Assembly: GCA_031551525.1 (NCBI GenBank)
Contig: JAVBNN010000012.1
Span: 1-50,139 of the forward strand
DNA: 50,139 nucleotides
Direction: 5' to 3'
From: JAVBNN01 sp031551525
GTDB lineage: Bacteria > Bacillota > Negativicutes > Acidaminococcales > JAISLQ01
Every line of letters starts with the position of its first letter. Positions within the stretch are counted from its first letter, which is position 1. The notes below the pieces were generated by a model. It ran no database searches and was not told the origin of the DNA. It saw only the letters and a list, made by a program, of their open reading frames with translations. Both the position numbers and the translations under genes were made by a program. Positions 15,096 to 23,383 of this stretch are shown piece after piece.

Positions 15096-15117
15096 CATGA
15101 GCCTCAATAATTTTCAA
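15089..15117 (-). promoter_or_regulatory. Promoter of small RNA copy A
   Basis: Minus strand TTGAAA (15117-15112), exactly 17 bp, TATACT (15094-15089), with TG one base before the -10 (extended -10). Confidence 0.7.
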
Positions 15118-15139
15118 GTATATGGAAAGGGGCTTCGAT

Positions 15140-15901
15140 ATGGGAGATTTGACGGTTTTTAACCAGAACGGCAGGTTGTGGGTGGACAGCCGCGAGGTAG
15201 CGGCGATGGTAGGTAAGGAACATTTTCATTTATTAAGAGACATACGAGGGTATGCGGAAATACTCAACCAATCCAATTTTGAATGCGTTGATTTTTTCCA
15301 AGAAAATACTTATCAGGACGCTAAGGGAGAAACTCGTTGTTGTTACCGCGTGACCAAAAAAGGTTGTGATATGATCGCCAACAAGTTGACCGGCGCGAAG
15401 GGCGTCCTCTTTACGGCGGCGTATGTGACGCGCTTTAACGAAATGGAGAAGCGGCCTATGTCGCAGGTAGAGGTTTTGGCGGGTGTCGCCCTGGCTATGG
15501 TGGAACAGGAGCGGCAGTTAAAGGCGCTGGTGTACAAACAGCGCAAACAGGCGGAAGAGATACAGGGCATCCGGGAAGTGGTGGCTTTAAGTTCTGTAGA
15601 GTGGCGCAAGGACTGTACCGCGCTGGTGAAAAAGATGTCGCAAAAACTTGCCGGTAATTTTGGCTGTATGCGGGATCTGTTCAACGAAAGCTACAAGATG
15701 TTGAATGAGCGGATGGGGGTTGACCTCAATATCCGGCTGACCAATAAGCGCCGCCGCATGGCTGACGAAGGTATATGCAAGTCGCGGCGGGATAGTCTTA
15801 CTGTGTTGGACGTGATCGCCGACGATAAAAAGCTGATCGAGGGCTATATTGCGATAGTCAAGGAAATGGCTATCCGCTACGGGGTAGGTGTGGCGGCATG
15901 A
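15140..15901 (+). CDS. Rha family phage regulatory protein
   Basis: A 253-residue phage regulator. The N-terminal Rha domain (about 1-95) shows the expected words: DSREVAAMVGKEHFHLLRDI, CYRVTKKGCDMIANKLTGAKG, and FTAAYVTRFNEME. The C-terminal half has charged helices and an ORF6C-like end (INKRRRMADEG). Rha proteins interfere with phage growth when IHF is absent; the role here is unknown. GGAAAGGGG 7 bp before ATG 15140 sets the start. It ends in ATGA overlap with the next frame. Confidence 0.85.
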   Translation: MGDLTVFNQNGRLWVDSREVAAMVGKEHFHLLRDIRGYAEILNQSNFECVDFFQENTYQDAKGETRCCYRVTKKGCDMIANKLTGAKGVLFTAAYVTRFNEMEKRPMSQVEVLAGVALAMVEQERQLKALVYKQRKQAEEIQGIREVVALSSVEWRKDCTALVKKMSQKLAGNFGCMRDLFNESYKMLNERMGVDLNIRLTNKRRRMADEGICKSRRDSLTVLDVIADDKKLIEGYIAIVKEMAIRYGVGVAA

Positions 15902-16032
15902 GTTTTTCGGAAAAGTTGCGGCTGAAAAGGCTGGACGAAGATAACCAGGCGTTCTTCTATGTGGAACTTTTGGTCGGTGCGGTGGTGATAGCGGCTATGG
16001 CGTATAGCGCCGGAGTACAGGCGGCGGTTTAG
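15898..16032 (+). CDS. 44-residue one-helix protein, possibly cut by a deletion
   Basis: ATG overlaps the previous stop (ATGA). The product has a charged N-terminus (SFSEKLRLKRLDEDNQAF) and one transmembrane helix (VELLVGAVVIAAMAYSAG). Its last codons (GCG GCG GTT TAG) coincide with the point where tail-sheath coding sequence begins in another frame (GGC GGT TTA GGC ATA). The native C-terminus may therefore have been lost. Confidence 0.55.
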   Translation: MSFSEKLRLKRLDEDNQAFFYVELLVGAVVIAAMAYSAGVQAAV

Positions 16033-16076
16033 GCATACTCGCGCCCAATTCCGCGGGTGTACACGCCAAGGTCGGC

Positions 16077-17375
16077 GTGTGCTCCAAAGGTGAAACAAAC
16101 ATGATCGCCGCTTTCAGCGACCGCGACCAGATTACGCCAAACTACGGTACCGGCCCGCTTTCTTCGGCGTTGGCCGATTCTTTTGACAACGGCTCCAGCA
16201 CCATTTACGCAGTAAGGGCCGAAGCGGATATCGAGGGCAGCATTGGCGAGGTGAAGGCCACCGGCGAAACTACCATCACGGCCAGCGGCAAACCGCTCGA
16301 TACTTACGCCGTTATCGTGCAAATCACCAAAGGCGGCGCGCCCAATGACGCAGTATTCAAGTATTCGGTGGACGGCGGCGACACCTACTCTGGCCTGATT
16401 ACTGTACCAGCCGATGGCACATATGATCTGCCCGGCACTGGTATAAAGATAACTTTCGGCGGTTCTTCGGCAGCGGGAGACTCTTTCACATTCAACACCA
16501 GAGCCCCGCAGGCGTCTATCGCCAGCGTGTTGGCAGCAGTGGAACTTTTGTCGCAGGCTAAAGTACGTTTTGAAAATATCCATATCGTCGGCGAATCAAG
16601 CCTGCCCATGTGGGTGGCCATGGACGTGATGGCGTCGGAAATGCAAGCTAAATACCGCTATATATCCATTACCATGGAAGCCCGCTATAAAGAGGACGGA
16701 GAATCGACCGACGCCTGGATGAATGCTCTATTGGCCGAGCGGGCGCAGTTTGCCTCTACTCGCTGCCAGGTGGTCTGCCAATATGCCGAAGTGCTGGACA
16801 CTCTGACCGGGCGGCAACTAGCCAGAAACGGCGGCGGTATTTATCGCGGCTACGTATCCAAACTGAAAGTCCAGCAGTCGCCGGGTGAAGTAAATCTGGG
16901 CAACTTGAAGGGCATAGTCAAGCTGCTGCCGGAAGATATGAACGACGCCCATATACTGGCGCTTGATGAAGGAGGCTTCGTGACCTTTAGGAAATATATC
17001 GGCTTCACCGGCATTTATGTGACCAATGGCCGCATGATGGCCGAACCGATCAGCGACTACCAGCATGAAGAATACCGCCGGGTGATGGACGAAGCCTGCG
17101 CACAGGTATATATAGCGGGGCTGCGTTTTGTAAAATCCGGCGCTACGGAAAAATCCATAAAAGCTCTGCAGGCTTACCTGCAACATCCTTTGGATATCAT
17201 GCAAGGCGAGGGCAAGCTGACGAAGGCACGCATCGCCATACCGGCAAACCAGGATATCCTGGCCACGTCCAAACTGCGGGTAAAAATTCGTATAGTACCT
17301 ATCGCGATCATGCGCGAGATAGAAATAGATATTGGCCTCGAAAATCCTTTCCTGGCCACGAACGTGGATGAATAG
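16077..17375 (+). CDS. Contractile tail sheath protein (DUF2586-like), N-terminus missing
   Basis: A 432-residue sheath protein. The frame remains open to about 16008 and reads GGLGILAPNSAGVHAKVG just before the listed GTG. In intact homologues that segment follows a short N-terminal arm beginning at Met. No ATG or ribosome site exists for it here, so about 10-15 residues of the arm are gone and translation, if any, starts at GTG 16077 or ATG 16101. The insertion domain (DIEGSIGEVKATGETTITAS...) and the C-terminal core ending VRIVPIAIMREIEIDIGLENP are intact. Sheath subunits link through N- and C-terminal arms, so the loss may prevent assembly. The tube gene follows directly. Confidence 0.82.
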   Translation: MCSKGETNMIAAFSDRDQITPNYGTGPLSSALADSFDNGSSTIYAVRAEADIEGSIGEVKATGETTITASGKPLDTYAVIVQITKGGAPNDAVFKYSVDGGDTYSGLITVPADGTYDLPGTGIKITFGGSSAAGDSFTFNTRAPQASIASVLAAVELLSQAKVRFENIHIVGESSLPMWVAMDVMASEMQAKYRYISITMEARYKEDGESTDAWMNALLAERAQFASTRCQVVCQYAEVLDTLTGRQLARNGGGIYRGYVSKLKVQQSPGEVNLGNLKGIVKLLPEDMNDAHILALDEGGFVTFRKYIGFTGIYVTNGRMMAEPISDYQHEEYRRVMDEACAQVYIAGLRFVKSGATEKSIKALQAYLQHPLDIMQGEGKLTKARIAIPANQDILATSKLRVKIRIVPIAIMREIEIDIGLENPFLATNVDE

Positions 17376-17388
17376 GAGGTTATGAAAT

Positions 17389-17820
17389 ATGTCTATAAAC
17401 GGCGTCAAATATGCCTGGGAAGGTATCACAGTCAACGCCCCACACGGTGAAATGGTTGACATAACAGATATAAATTACGATGAAACCGCTGAAAAAGAAG
17501 CTCTGTACGGTAAGGGAAAAAAGCCGGTCGGCTATGGTAAGAAGAACTATTCGGCCAAAGGAAAAATGACCATGCGGCGCGAGGAAATGCTGGCCTGGGA
17601 GAAAAACGCGGGCAAGTCCCTGGTTGACCTTCCGCCCTTCCCCATCGTAGTGTCTTATGGGGCGGAAAACCAGCCCACTACGACCGACGTGCTACGTCAG
17701 TGCGTTATTACCACTAAGACCGGCATGGGCGCGGCCCAGGGCGATCCACAAGTAAATGTCGACGTGGACTTCGATATCTTGGACGGTATAGAATACGACG
17801 GCATTGCCGCCGCCGACTAA
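17389..17820 (+). CDS. Tail tube protein
   Basis: A 143-residue protein of tube size, placed immediately after the sheath as in all contractile tails. Sequence words such as YAWEGITVNAPHGEMVDIT and YSAKGKMTMRREEM fit the strand-rich tube fold, which forms the inner hexameric ring stack. AGGAGG precedes the ATG. Intact. Confidence 0.83.
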   Translation: MSINGVKYAWEGITVNAPHGEMVDITDINYDETAEKEALYGKGKKPVGYGKKNYSAKGKMTMRREEMLAWEKNAGKSLVDLPPFPIVVSYGAENQPTTTDVLRQCVITTKTGMGAAQGDPQVNVDVDFDILDGIEYDGIAAAD

Positions 17821-17839
17821 ATAAAAAGGAGAAAGAAAC

Positions 17840-18181
17840 ATGGAAAATACCAACAAACAGCCGACACCAGAACAAATTGCGGCGTGGCGAGAAAAATACG
17901 GTAAAGTATTTACCCTGCAGGCTGATGAAGAAATAAACGGTGCGCCGCTGATCGTTGTGGCAAGAAAGCCCAGCCGGTCCAGCTTTGAGCGTTTCCAGGA
18001 TGAAGCGGTAAAAAAAGGCCCGAAAGCCATGCAGCAGTTTGTCCGCGACAATGTGCTTTTCCCGGACAGGGAAACACTGACAGCCGTTCTTGAAGACAAA
18101 CCCGGATTGATCCCGAGAATATCGGACGCGCTGGCTGACATCATGGGTGTGTCGGCAAGTTTTACTGTGACCGAATCCTAA
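17840..18181 (+). CDS. Tail assembly chaperone, short form
   Basis: A 113-residue protein between the tube and tape-measure genes, the universal position of the chaperone that coats the tape measure during tail assembly. Helical C-terminal half (SSFERFQDEAVKKGPKAMQQF). AAAGGAG upstream. A second frame (-1) is open from 18139 and continues beyond this stop to 18396, the classic arrangement for a frameshifted long form. Confidence 0.82.
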   Translation: MENTNKQPTPEQIAAWREKYGKVFTLQADEEINGAPLIVVARKPSRSSFERFQDEAVKKGPKAMQQFVRDNVLFPDRETLTAVLEDKPGLIPRISDALADIMGVSASFTVTES

Positions 18182-18396
18182 AACGCGCGGAAGAAATAAA
18201 AATCAGCCCCTCCGTTCAGGCGCAGGGGCTGATCTTAAAACACCTCAATATTCCGCTGTCAAGGATTCGGCGCATGCCGGACGACGACTATATCGAACAT
18301 GCGGCTATCGCTTACTGGTTAGACGAACGAGAGTTGGAGATCATCAGGAGCGGCGTTAATCGGGCTATTGCCGATGCCTTTGGTGAGAAGCGGTAG
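18139..18396 (+). CDS. -1 frame extension of the tail chaperone
   Basis: After the 113-residue frame ends, the -1 frame encodes about 70 further residues with good protein character: SPSVQAQGLILKHLNIPLSR, MPDDDYIEHAAIAYWLDE and GVNRAIADAFG. No start codon with a ribosome site exists, so it is probably reached by -1 ribosomal slippage between 18139 and 18181. AGTTTTAC (18158-18165) is the best candidate slip region, though not a canonical heptamer. This follows the G/GT logic of lambda and E/E' of P2. Confidence 0.65.
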   Translation, partial: HHGCVGKFYCDRILKRAEEIKISPSVQAQGLILKHLNIPLSRIRRMPDDDYIEHAAIAYWLDERELEIIRSGVNRAIADAFGEKR

Positions 18397-18637
18397 TGGC
18401 GGGACGGGTAGTTATCCGGCTAATCAGGTCAACCCCGGAATACATGACCGAATAGGCTAAAAGCGCTCCAGGCAACCAGTAATACCACTCCAAACCCGCA
18501 TTTATAGCACCATAGGCAAAAAGCATAAACGGTATAAGTAAAATAATTTGCGTTATACCAAGTGCTTTTAGAAGGTCTTTAATAATCACATAGACGAAGA
18601 AAAACGGCAGCAAAAGAACTTTTAATATATTCCACAT
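18365..18637 (-). CDS. Hypothetical membrane protein, antisense to the tail operon
   Basis: A 90-residue protein with an excellent AGAGGGGGTGG ribosome site. Hydrophobic segments at about 5-22, 27-45 and 50-68 suggest two or three transmembrane helices; the tail is basic. It overlaps the 3' end of the chaperone extension on the other strand and splits the tail operon before the tape measure. No family recognised. It may be a late-inserted moron. Confidence 0.65.
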   Translation of the reverse strand: MWNILKVLLLPFFFVYVIIKDLLKALGITQIILLIPFMLFAYGAINAGLEWYYWLPGALLAYSVMYSGVDLISRITTRPATTASHQRHRQ

Positions 18638-18705
18638 ATTGCCACCCCCTCTTTGGTAACTCTCTATTACTTATATTATAGGGCATGGCGGAAAGGAATG
18701 CAAGT

Positions 18706-21345
18706 ATGAACCAGACGCTGGCATTATCAGCCGTTTACACGGCGGTAGACAAAATGACCGGCCCGGTCAGAAAAATGACTGGTTCCGTGAACAACTTTGA
18801 TAATGGCCTTAAAAAAAGCGGTCAAAATCTGCGTGACTGGGGCGCAAGGGTCGGCGCTATGTCGGTTATCGCCAGCGAAGGCGGCAACATAGTGAAACGC
18901 GTCGCTTCTGATATGGGGCAACCTTTTTTTGAACTGGACAGAAAATTAGGCGGTCTGGAGCGTAATATAAAAAGCTCCGGGCAAAATCAGGTAGCCAGTA
19001 TGCAGGCAGCCAAAAAGGCAGCCCAGGAATGGGAACGGGTGCATAATGGTAGCGCAGCTGCATATATTGAAATGACCGATAAAATGAGCGCCGCCGGTTT
19101 TAAGGATGTGGATGCCATCAGAGCAACGCGCCAGGTATTAACATTGGCCACCGGCACCATGAGTGATGCCAGCACAGCCAGCGAGATACTGGTCTACAGT
19201 TACCAGCAACTGGGTGACAAAACCAAGAGCGTGGCTAGTGAAATGAAAAAACACGCAGATATGACGGCTAAAGTACAGCAAGTTTATTCCATGCGCGGCC
19301 TCGGAGAGTTCACCGATGCCATGAAAGATGCCCTGCCCGCTGCCAGCCTGATGCGGCAAAAATATGAAGAAGTGGCGGTCGCGGTCGGTACGCTGCAGCG
19401 CGCCGGATGGCAGGGCGGCAAAGCTGGCGGTTCCTATGCCTCTATACTTTCCCAGATGGAAAAAGCTAGCGGCGAACTGGGCTTTACAATGGTAAAAAGC
19501 GCCGACGGGGCGCTCGACTTTGTGGCCACGGTGGACAAGATTAGCGGCAAATATGGCGACCTTAGAAAGATAACGCCCCAGGTAAGAGAGGAACTCAAAG
19601 CCGCCTTTGGCGACGACGGCATCCGCATGCTGATGGTCTTTCAGCAACAATCCGGGCAAATGAAAAAATCCATGGACGACCTTAGAAATTCCACAGGGGA
19701 AGCGGCAAAAATGCGCGACCAGATGGAAAACAAAGGTTTTGGCAAGATGGAAAAATACCTGCAGCGATTCAACTCGATAAAAACCAATGCAGCGGAAAAA
19801 ATTTTTGGCGATACGACCATCATGGACAAAGTGATCCCCCGGTTTCTTGACGGCATAGAAGGCGTGGTGAATTTCGGTATAGCGTTTGCCAACGCCAATC
19901 CTGAAATAACCACCCTCTTGCTCACACTATTGGCGGGCGGCGCGGCGGCATTGTTCTTTCTGGCTCCTTTGGTAACAATAGCAGGCGGGCTAATGACCAT
20001 GGGCGGCATGGCGTTAACAGTAGCCGGACATATCGGAACTCTTTTAAAATTTGTCGGCAGTGGAGCGGCCTGGCGTAAGGCGCAGGCCTATATACGGTTG
20101 ACGCATATCCGCTACATGGGGTTTAGTAAATGTGTGACAGGCTGCCTGGCTCCGGTCAAGACGTTTGGCAGCGGCATCCTCGCTATGGGTAAAAATGCGC
20201 TGTTTGCCGGAGCCAAAGCCTTGCCCGGCATGATAGCCGGGGTATGGAAGTTTACCGTCGCCTTATTGGCCAATCCAATGACCTGGGTGGTACTGGGCAT
20301 CATGGCGCTGATCGGCGCGATCGCCTTGTGCATAATCTACTGGGACGATATTTCCGCTGCAGCCGGAAAAGCCTGGGCATGGATAAAAAGTACGGCGTCG
20401 GCGGGCATGGACTTTCTGCAGACACTGCCGGGGCGGTACCTCGAATTTTTAGGTAGTATCGGCCAATCCTTTTTTGACGCCGGAGCCAAATTGTGGACGA
20501 CTTTTGCCGACGGCATAGCCTCGGTGGTAAGTGCGCCGCTCGGCTGGATACGCCAGGGCATGGCCTTGATAGACGAATACCTGCCCCACTCGGACGCCCG
20601 CAAGGGGCCGCTCTCGCGGCTGACCGAATCGGGGCGGCGGCTGATGACGACCTTTGCCGATGGTATGCCGCAGGGCTTCTCTTCGGTACAAAATGCTGTC
20701 GGCAAAGGACTGGACTTACTGGAAAATATAAAACCACTATCCTTGCCGTTTTCTTTGGATAATATGCTGCAGTCGGGCAAGCGGATGATGGGTAACCTTG
20801 CCAAAGACATGCCGCAAGGTTTTGATGCGGTGAAAAAGGCTGCTGGCAAAGGAATGGACTTGCTGGAAAACATAAAGCCGCTCTCCTTGCCATTTTCTCG
20901 GGATAACATGCTGCAGTCGGGCAAGCGAATGATGGGTAACCTTGCCAAAGACATACCGCAGAGCTTTGATGTGGTGAAAAATGCGGTCGGCAAGGGAATG
21001 GATTTGCTGGGAAACATAAAGCCGCTTTCCCTGCCATTTTCTGCGGATAGCGCACTGCAACAGGGCAAGCAAATGATGGACAAAATTATTCCGGCGCGTC
21101 TTACCGACTGGTTTGATGTTCCTGATCCAGATGATTTCCCCGATCCGTTTCCGGTCGGCGGACAGCCAGGAAACGGCGGGCGTTATATCGACCAGCAGGA
21201 CGGCTTAGTAAATAAGTTTATCGGTGAAAAAGGCCAGGCTTTTCATTTCCACGCGCCGATCACGATAAAAGTGGAAAAAATGGACAACCCGGAAGACTTC
21301 ATGGGCGCTATGCGCGTCCTGGCCATGGAAAGCGGGGCGATCTGA
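18706..21345 (+). CDS. Tail tape measure protein (TP901-type)
   Basis: About 880 residues; sets tail length and is a chaperone client. The N-terminal TP901 domain (about 40-330) is followed by a coiled linker, Gly/Ala-rich hydrophobic stretches (about 395-560, such as LLLTLLAGGAAALFFLAPLV and VVLGIMALIGAIALCIIYW), and three near-identical 48-residue repeats (about 650-800). GGAAAGGA before ATG 18706 supports that start; an ATG at 18685 would add seven residues. Intact length for a tail of moderate size. Confidence 0.9.
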   Translation: MNQTLALSAVYTAVDKMTGPVRKMTGSVNNFDNGLKKSGQNLRDWGARVGAMSVIASEGGNIVKRVASDMGQPFFELDRKLGGLERNIKSSGQNQVASMQAAKKAAQEWERVHNGSAAAYIEMTDKMSAAGFKDVDAIRATRQVLTLATGTMSDASTASEILVYSYQQLGDKTKSVASEMKKHADMTAKVQQVYSMRGLGEFTDAMKDALPAASLMRQKYEEVAVAVGTLQRAGWQGGKAGGSYASILSQMEKASGELGFTMVKSADGALDFVATVDKISGKYGDLRKITPQVREELKAAFGDDGIRMLMVFQQQSGQMKKSMDDLRNSTGEAAKMRDQMENKGFGKMEKYLQRFNSIKTNAAEKIFGDTTIMDKVIPRFLDGIEGVVNFGIAFANANPEITTLLLTLLAGGAAALFFLAPLVTIAGGLMTMGGMALTVAGHIGTLLKFVGSGAAWRKAQAYIRLTHIRYMGFSKCVTGCLAPVKTFGSGILAMGKNALFAGAKALPGMIAGVWKFTVALLANPMTWVVLGIMALIGAIALCIIYWDDISAAAGKAWAWIKSTASAGMDFLQTLPGRYLEFLGSIGQSFFDAGAKLWTTFADGIASVVSAPLGWIRQGMALIDEYLPHSDARKGPLSRLTESGRRLMTTFADGMPQGFSSVQNAVGKGLDLLENIKPLSLPFSLDNMLQSGKRMMGNLAKDMPQGFDAVKKAAGKGMDLLENIKPLSLPFSRDNMLQSGKRMMGNLAKDIPQSFDVVKNAVGKGMDLLGNIKPLSLPFSADSALQQGKQMMDKIIPARLTDWFDVPDPDDFPDPFPVGGQPGNGGRYIDQQDGLVNKFIGEKGQAFHFHAPITIKVEKMDNPEDFMGAMRVLAMESGAI
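20665..21080 (+). repeat. 144-bp tandem repeat within the tape measure gene
   Basis: The CTGCAGTCGGGCAAG word starts at 20767 and again at 20911, 144 bp apart (48 codons), and a diverged third unit follows. Each unit encodes NIKPLSLPFS, then a gap, then LQSGKRMMGNLAKD, then KGMDL. Unequal crossing-over here would change the tape measure by 48 residues per unit. Confidence 0.92.
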
Positions 21346-21348
21346 TAC

Positions 21349-21936
21349 ATGCCACGTGTAGAGATAACCGGAGACTACGGCGAAATAAAACTGGGCGGCG
21401 AACTTGTGCCGGGCATCTACCAGGGCATGAGTATATCCGGCGACGTCAACATCAAGGAAGAAGAAGCGCCGGGCGCGTCCAAAAAGTACAAGCAGGCGCT
21501 GGGCTGGGAAGACATGACAGTCAGCCTGTCGCTGATTTTACAAAACGACGACCAAAGCACGCCCTATGAAAAGCTAAAAAAGCTGACGGCGCTTTTTCGT
21601 AAAACGGATAAGGCGGCCAAACCGGAAGTATACCGCATAGTTAACCAGCATACCGCCGCCTACGGTCTCGACCGGGTGCTGATAAAAAGCATACGGAGCG
21701 ACGATCCGCCCAGCGCCGACTATATAAAAGTAAGTATAGAGATGGTGGAATGGGAAAGCCCGATGGTGAAAATAGAAGCGCGCGCCGTACAGGGGCCGGT
21801 GATGGGCCGTACGGACGGCATGCCGGACGGAACCGGCGGGGTAACATCACCAGGATCGTCGGAGGTGGAAGGCTGGCAGCAGCGTCCGACGGACGATCCC
21901 TACAAAGACACCATCGAGGTACCGGACGATGATTGA
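21349..21936 (+). CDS. Tail/baseplate hub-adaptor protein
   Basis: A 195-residue protein directly after the tape measure and overlapping the hub gene by 8 bp. The N-terminal 150 residues are strand-rich (PRVEITGDYGEIKLGGELVP...). The last 45 are a disordered Gly/Pro/Asp tail. In contractile phages this slot holds the LysM-type adaptor or hub-associated protein; no LysM is visible. Assigned by position only. Confidence 0.7.
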   Translation: MPRVEITGDYGEIKLGGELVPGIYQGMSISGDVNIKEEEAPGASKKYKQALGWEDMTVSLSLILQNDDQSTPYEKLKKLTALFRKTDKAAKPEVYRIVNQHTAAYGLDRVLIKSIRSDDPPSADYIKVSIEMVEWESPMVKIEARAVQGPVMGRTDGMPDGTGGVTSPGSSEVEGWQQRPTDDPYKDTIEVPDDD

Positions 21937-22732
21937 AGATATCCGCTTCACGGCTCCTACGGCGCAGGTGCTGGTCGGGCCGTGGCTGGCAAGAAAAGTG
22001 CATGAAGTCCGTGTGGTGACCTCGCGGAAAAACCCTATAGACATAGCGACCGTCAAAATACCGCTCGAAGGCATGGAAGTGGATACCATCACCAAGGGCA
22101 TGCCGATAGAGGTGCGTCTTGGCTATCGCGAATATGGAGTGTGGCCTGTATTCTCCGGCGTAATAGACGACGCCACCTGGAAAACGACGGTCGACATAAC
22201 AGCCAGGGACGGCATGGAAGTGCTGCGGGGAACACCGATAACCCAGTCTTTTGTAAACACCCAGCCGCGCGAAGTGATGCGCTTTTGCCTCGAAAAAGCG
22301 GGCGTGGCCGACTACGAATTGAGCGAACAGGAACTTCCTTTACGGCATTATTTCGTAGTACCCGGCATCAATATACTGCAGGTACAGAAAACCCTGAACA
22401 AGACCTGGGGCCTCGATTGGGAATTTTACCGCGAGCCGGAAGGCAAGGTGGTATATAAGCCGCTGGCTGAAACCGAACGTTACCGGAACGGGCAGCCGGT
22501 CGCCCTTCTCGAATACGGTAAAAACCTCTTTGATCTGGTACCGTCCGACTACCAAACCGGCAGGGCGCGGACGTTCCTCCTGCCCATGCTGCGGCACGGA
22601 CATGTAGTGCAGCTGCGCGACCGGCGTTTTTGGGAAACGGACACGCCGGTGGTGATCGAGCGGATATTAGAATACTTTGGCGCTGACGGCGCAGGGATGG
22701 TGATAGAATGGCGCATCCTACAAGCGAAGTAA
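21929..22732 (+). CDS. Baseplate hub, late control gene D family
   Basis: A 267-residue protein with the overall layout of gpD/gp27-type hubs: two barrel-like halves, the first with a VTSRKNPIDIATVKIPLEG pattern and the middle with DGMEVLRGTPITQSFVNT. It attaches the spike to the tail tube and probably contacts the protein encoded just upstream. Overlaps both neighbours. Confidence 0.75.
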   Translation: MIEDIRFTAPTAQVLVGPWLARKVHEVRVVTSRKNPIDIATVKIPLEGMEVDTITKGMPIEVRLGYREYGVWPVFSGVIDDATWKTTVDITARDGMEVLRGTPITQSFVNTQPREVMRFCLEKAGVADYELSEQELPLRHYFVVPGINILQVQKTLNKTWGLDWEFYREPEGKVVYKPLAETERYRNGQPVALLEYGKNLFDLVPSDYQTGRARTFLLPMLRHGHVVQLRDRRFWETDTPVVIERILEYFGADGAGMVIEWRILQAK

Positions 22733-23379
22733 AGGAAACACTAAAAGCCCTCATGCGGGAATCCATGCCGGAGCTGAACGGCTTTCAGTGGCCGCTCAGA
22801 GCCAAGGTAGTAAAACTGCATGAGGCGGGCGGCACGGTCGGTGAATTTTCAAAAAAGTACAGTATTGACGTACAGCCCTTGAAACCGGACGGCAGTGTGG
22901 ACGAAGAAAAGCCGGTCATACCGGATGTTCCTATCGACATAACATGGGCCGGAGCGGGACGCGCCCTGATGGGCCTGCCGCCGATCGGGGCGACCGTCCG
23001 GGTGGAGTTTTACTACTGGGACGCCTCGCAGCCTTATGTCAGCGGCATACTGGCCGACGGGTACAATATACCGGATCACCCGCTGGGCAGCTTTATAGTA
23101 CAGCAAAAAGACGGCGTATTCATCAAGATAAACCCCGGCGGCGATGTGGAAATAACGACAGACAAAAATATCAAGCTGCAGGCGGGCAAAGCGCAAATGA
23201 CATTTGATAAGTCGGGCGCTATCGAAGTCGGCCCCGGCATGATGAGCATATCGGCTGCTGGGAATATTGCGCTGTCGGGCGGTGGCCCGGCGGTGGCACG
23301 GGTCGGCGACAGCGTGGAGTGTCCTTGCGGTACTGGTAGGATAACCGGCGGCAGCAGTAAAGTGGATTGCGGAGGGTGA
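22708..23379 (+). CDS. Baseplate spike (gpV-like) with C-terminal PAAR-like tip
   Basis: A 223-residue spike. An OB-like domain at about 25-110 (LRAKVVKLHEAGG, WAGAGRALMGLPPIGATVRV) is followed by a repetitive beta-prism (INPGGDVEITTDKNIKLQAG) and a short tip, GPAVARVGDSVECPCGTG. The tip has the Gly/Pro/Cys pattern of PAAR-type metal-binding ends. The spike pierces the target envelope on contraction. Confidence 0.83.
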   Translation: MAHPTSEVKETLKALMRESMPELNGFQWPLRAKVVKLHEAGGTVGEFSKKYSIDVQPLKPDGSVDEEKPVIPDVPIDITWAGAGRALMGLPPIGATVRVEFYYWDASQPYVSGILADGYNIPDHPLGSFIVQQKDGVFIKINPGGDVEITTDKNIKLQAGKAQMTFDKSGAIEVGPGMMSISAAGNIALSGGGPAVARVGDSVECPCGTGRITGGSSKVDCGG

Positions 23380-23383
23380 CGCC

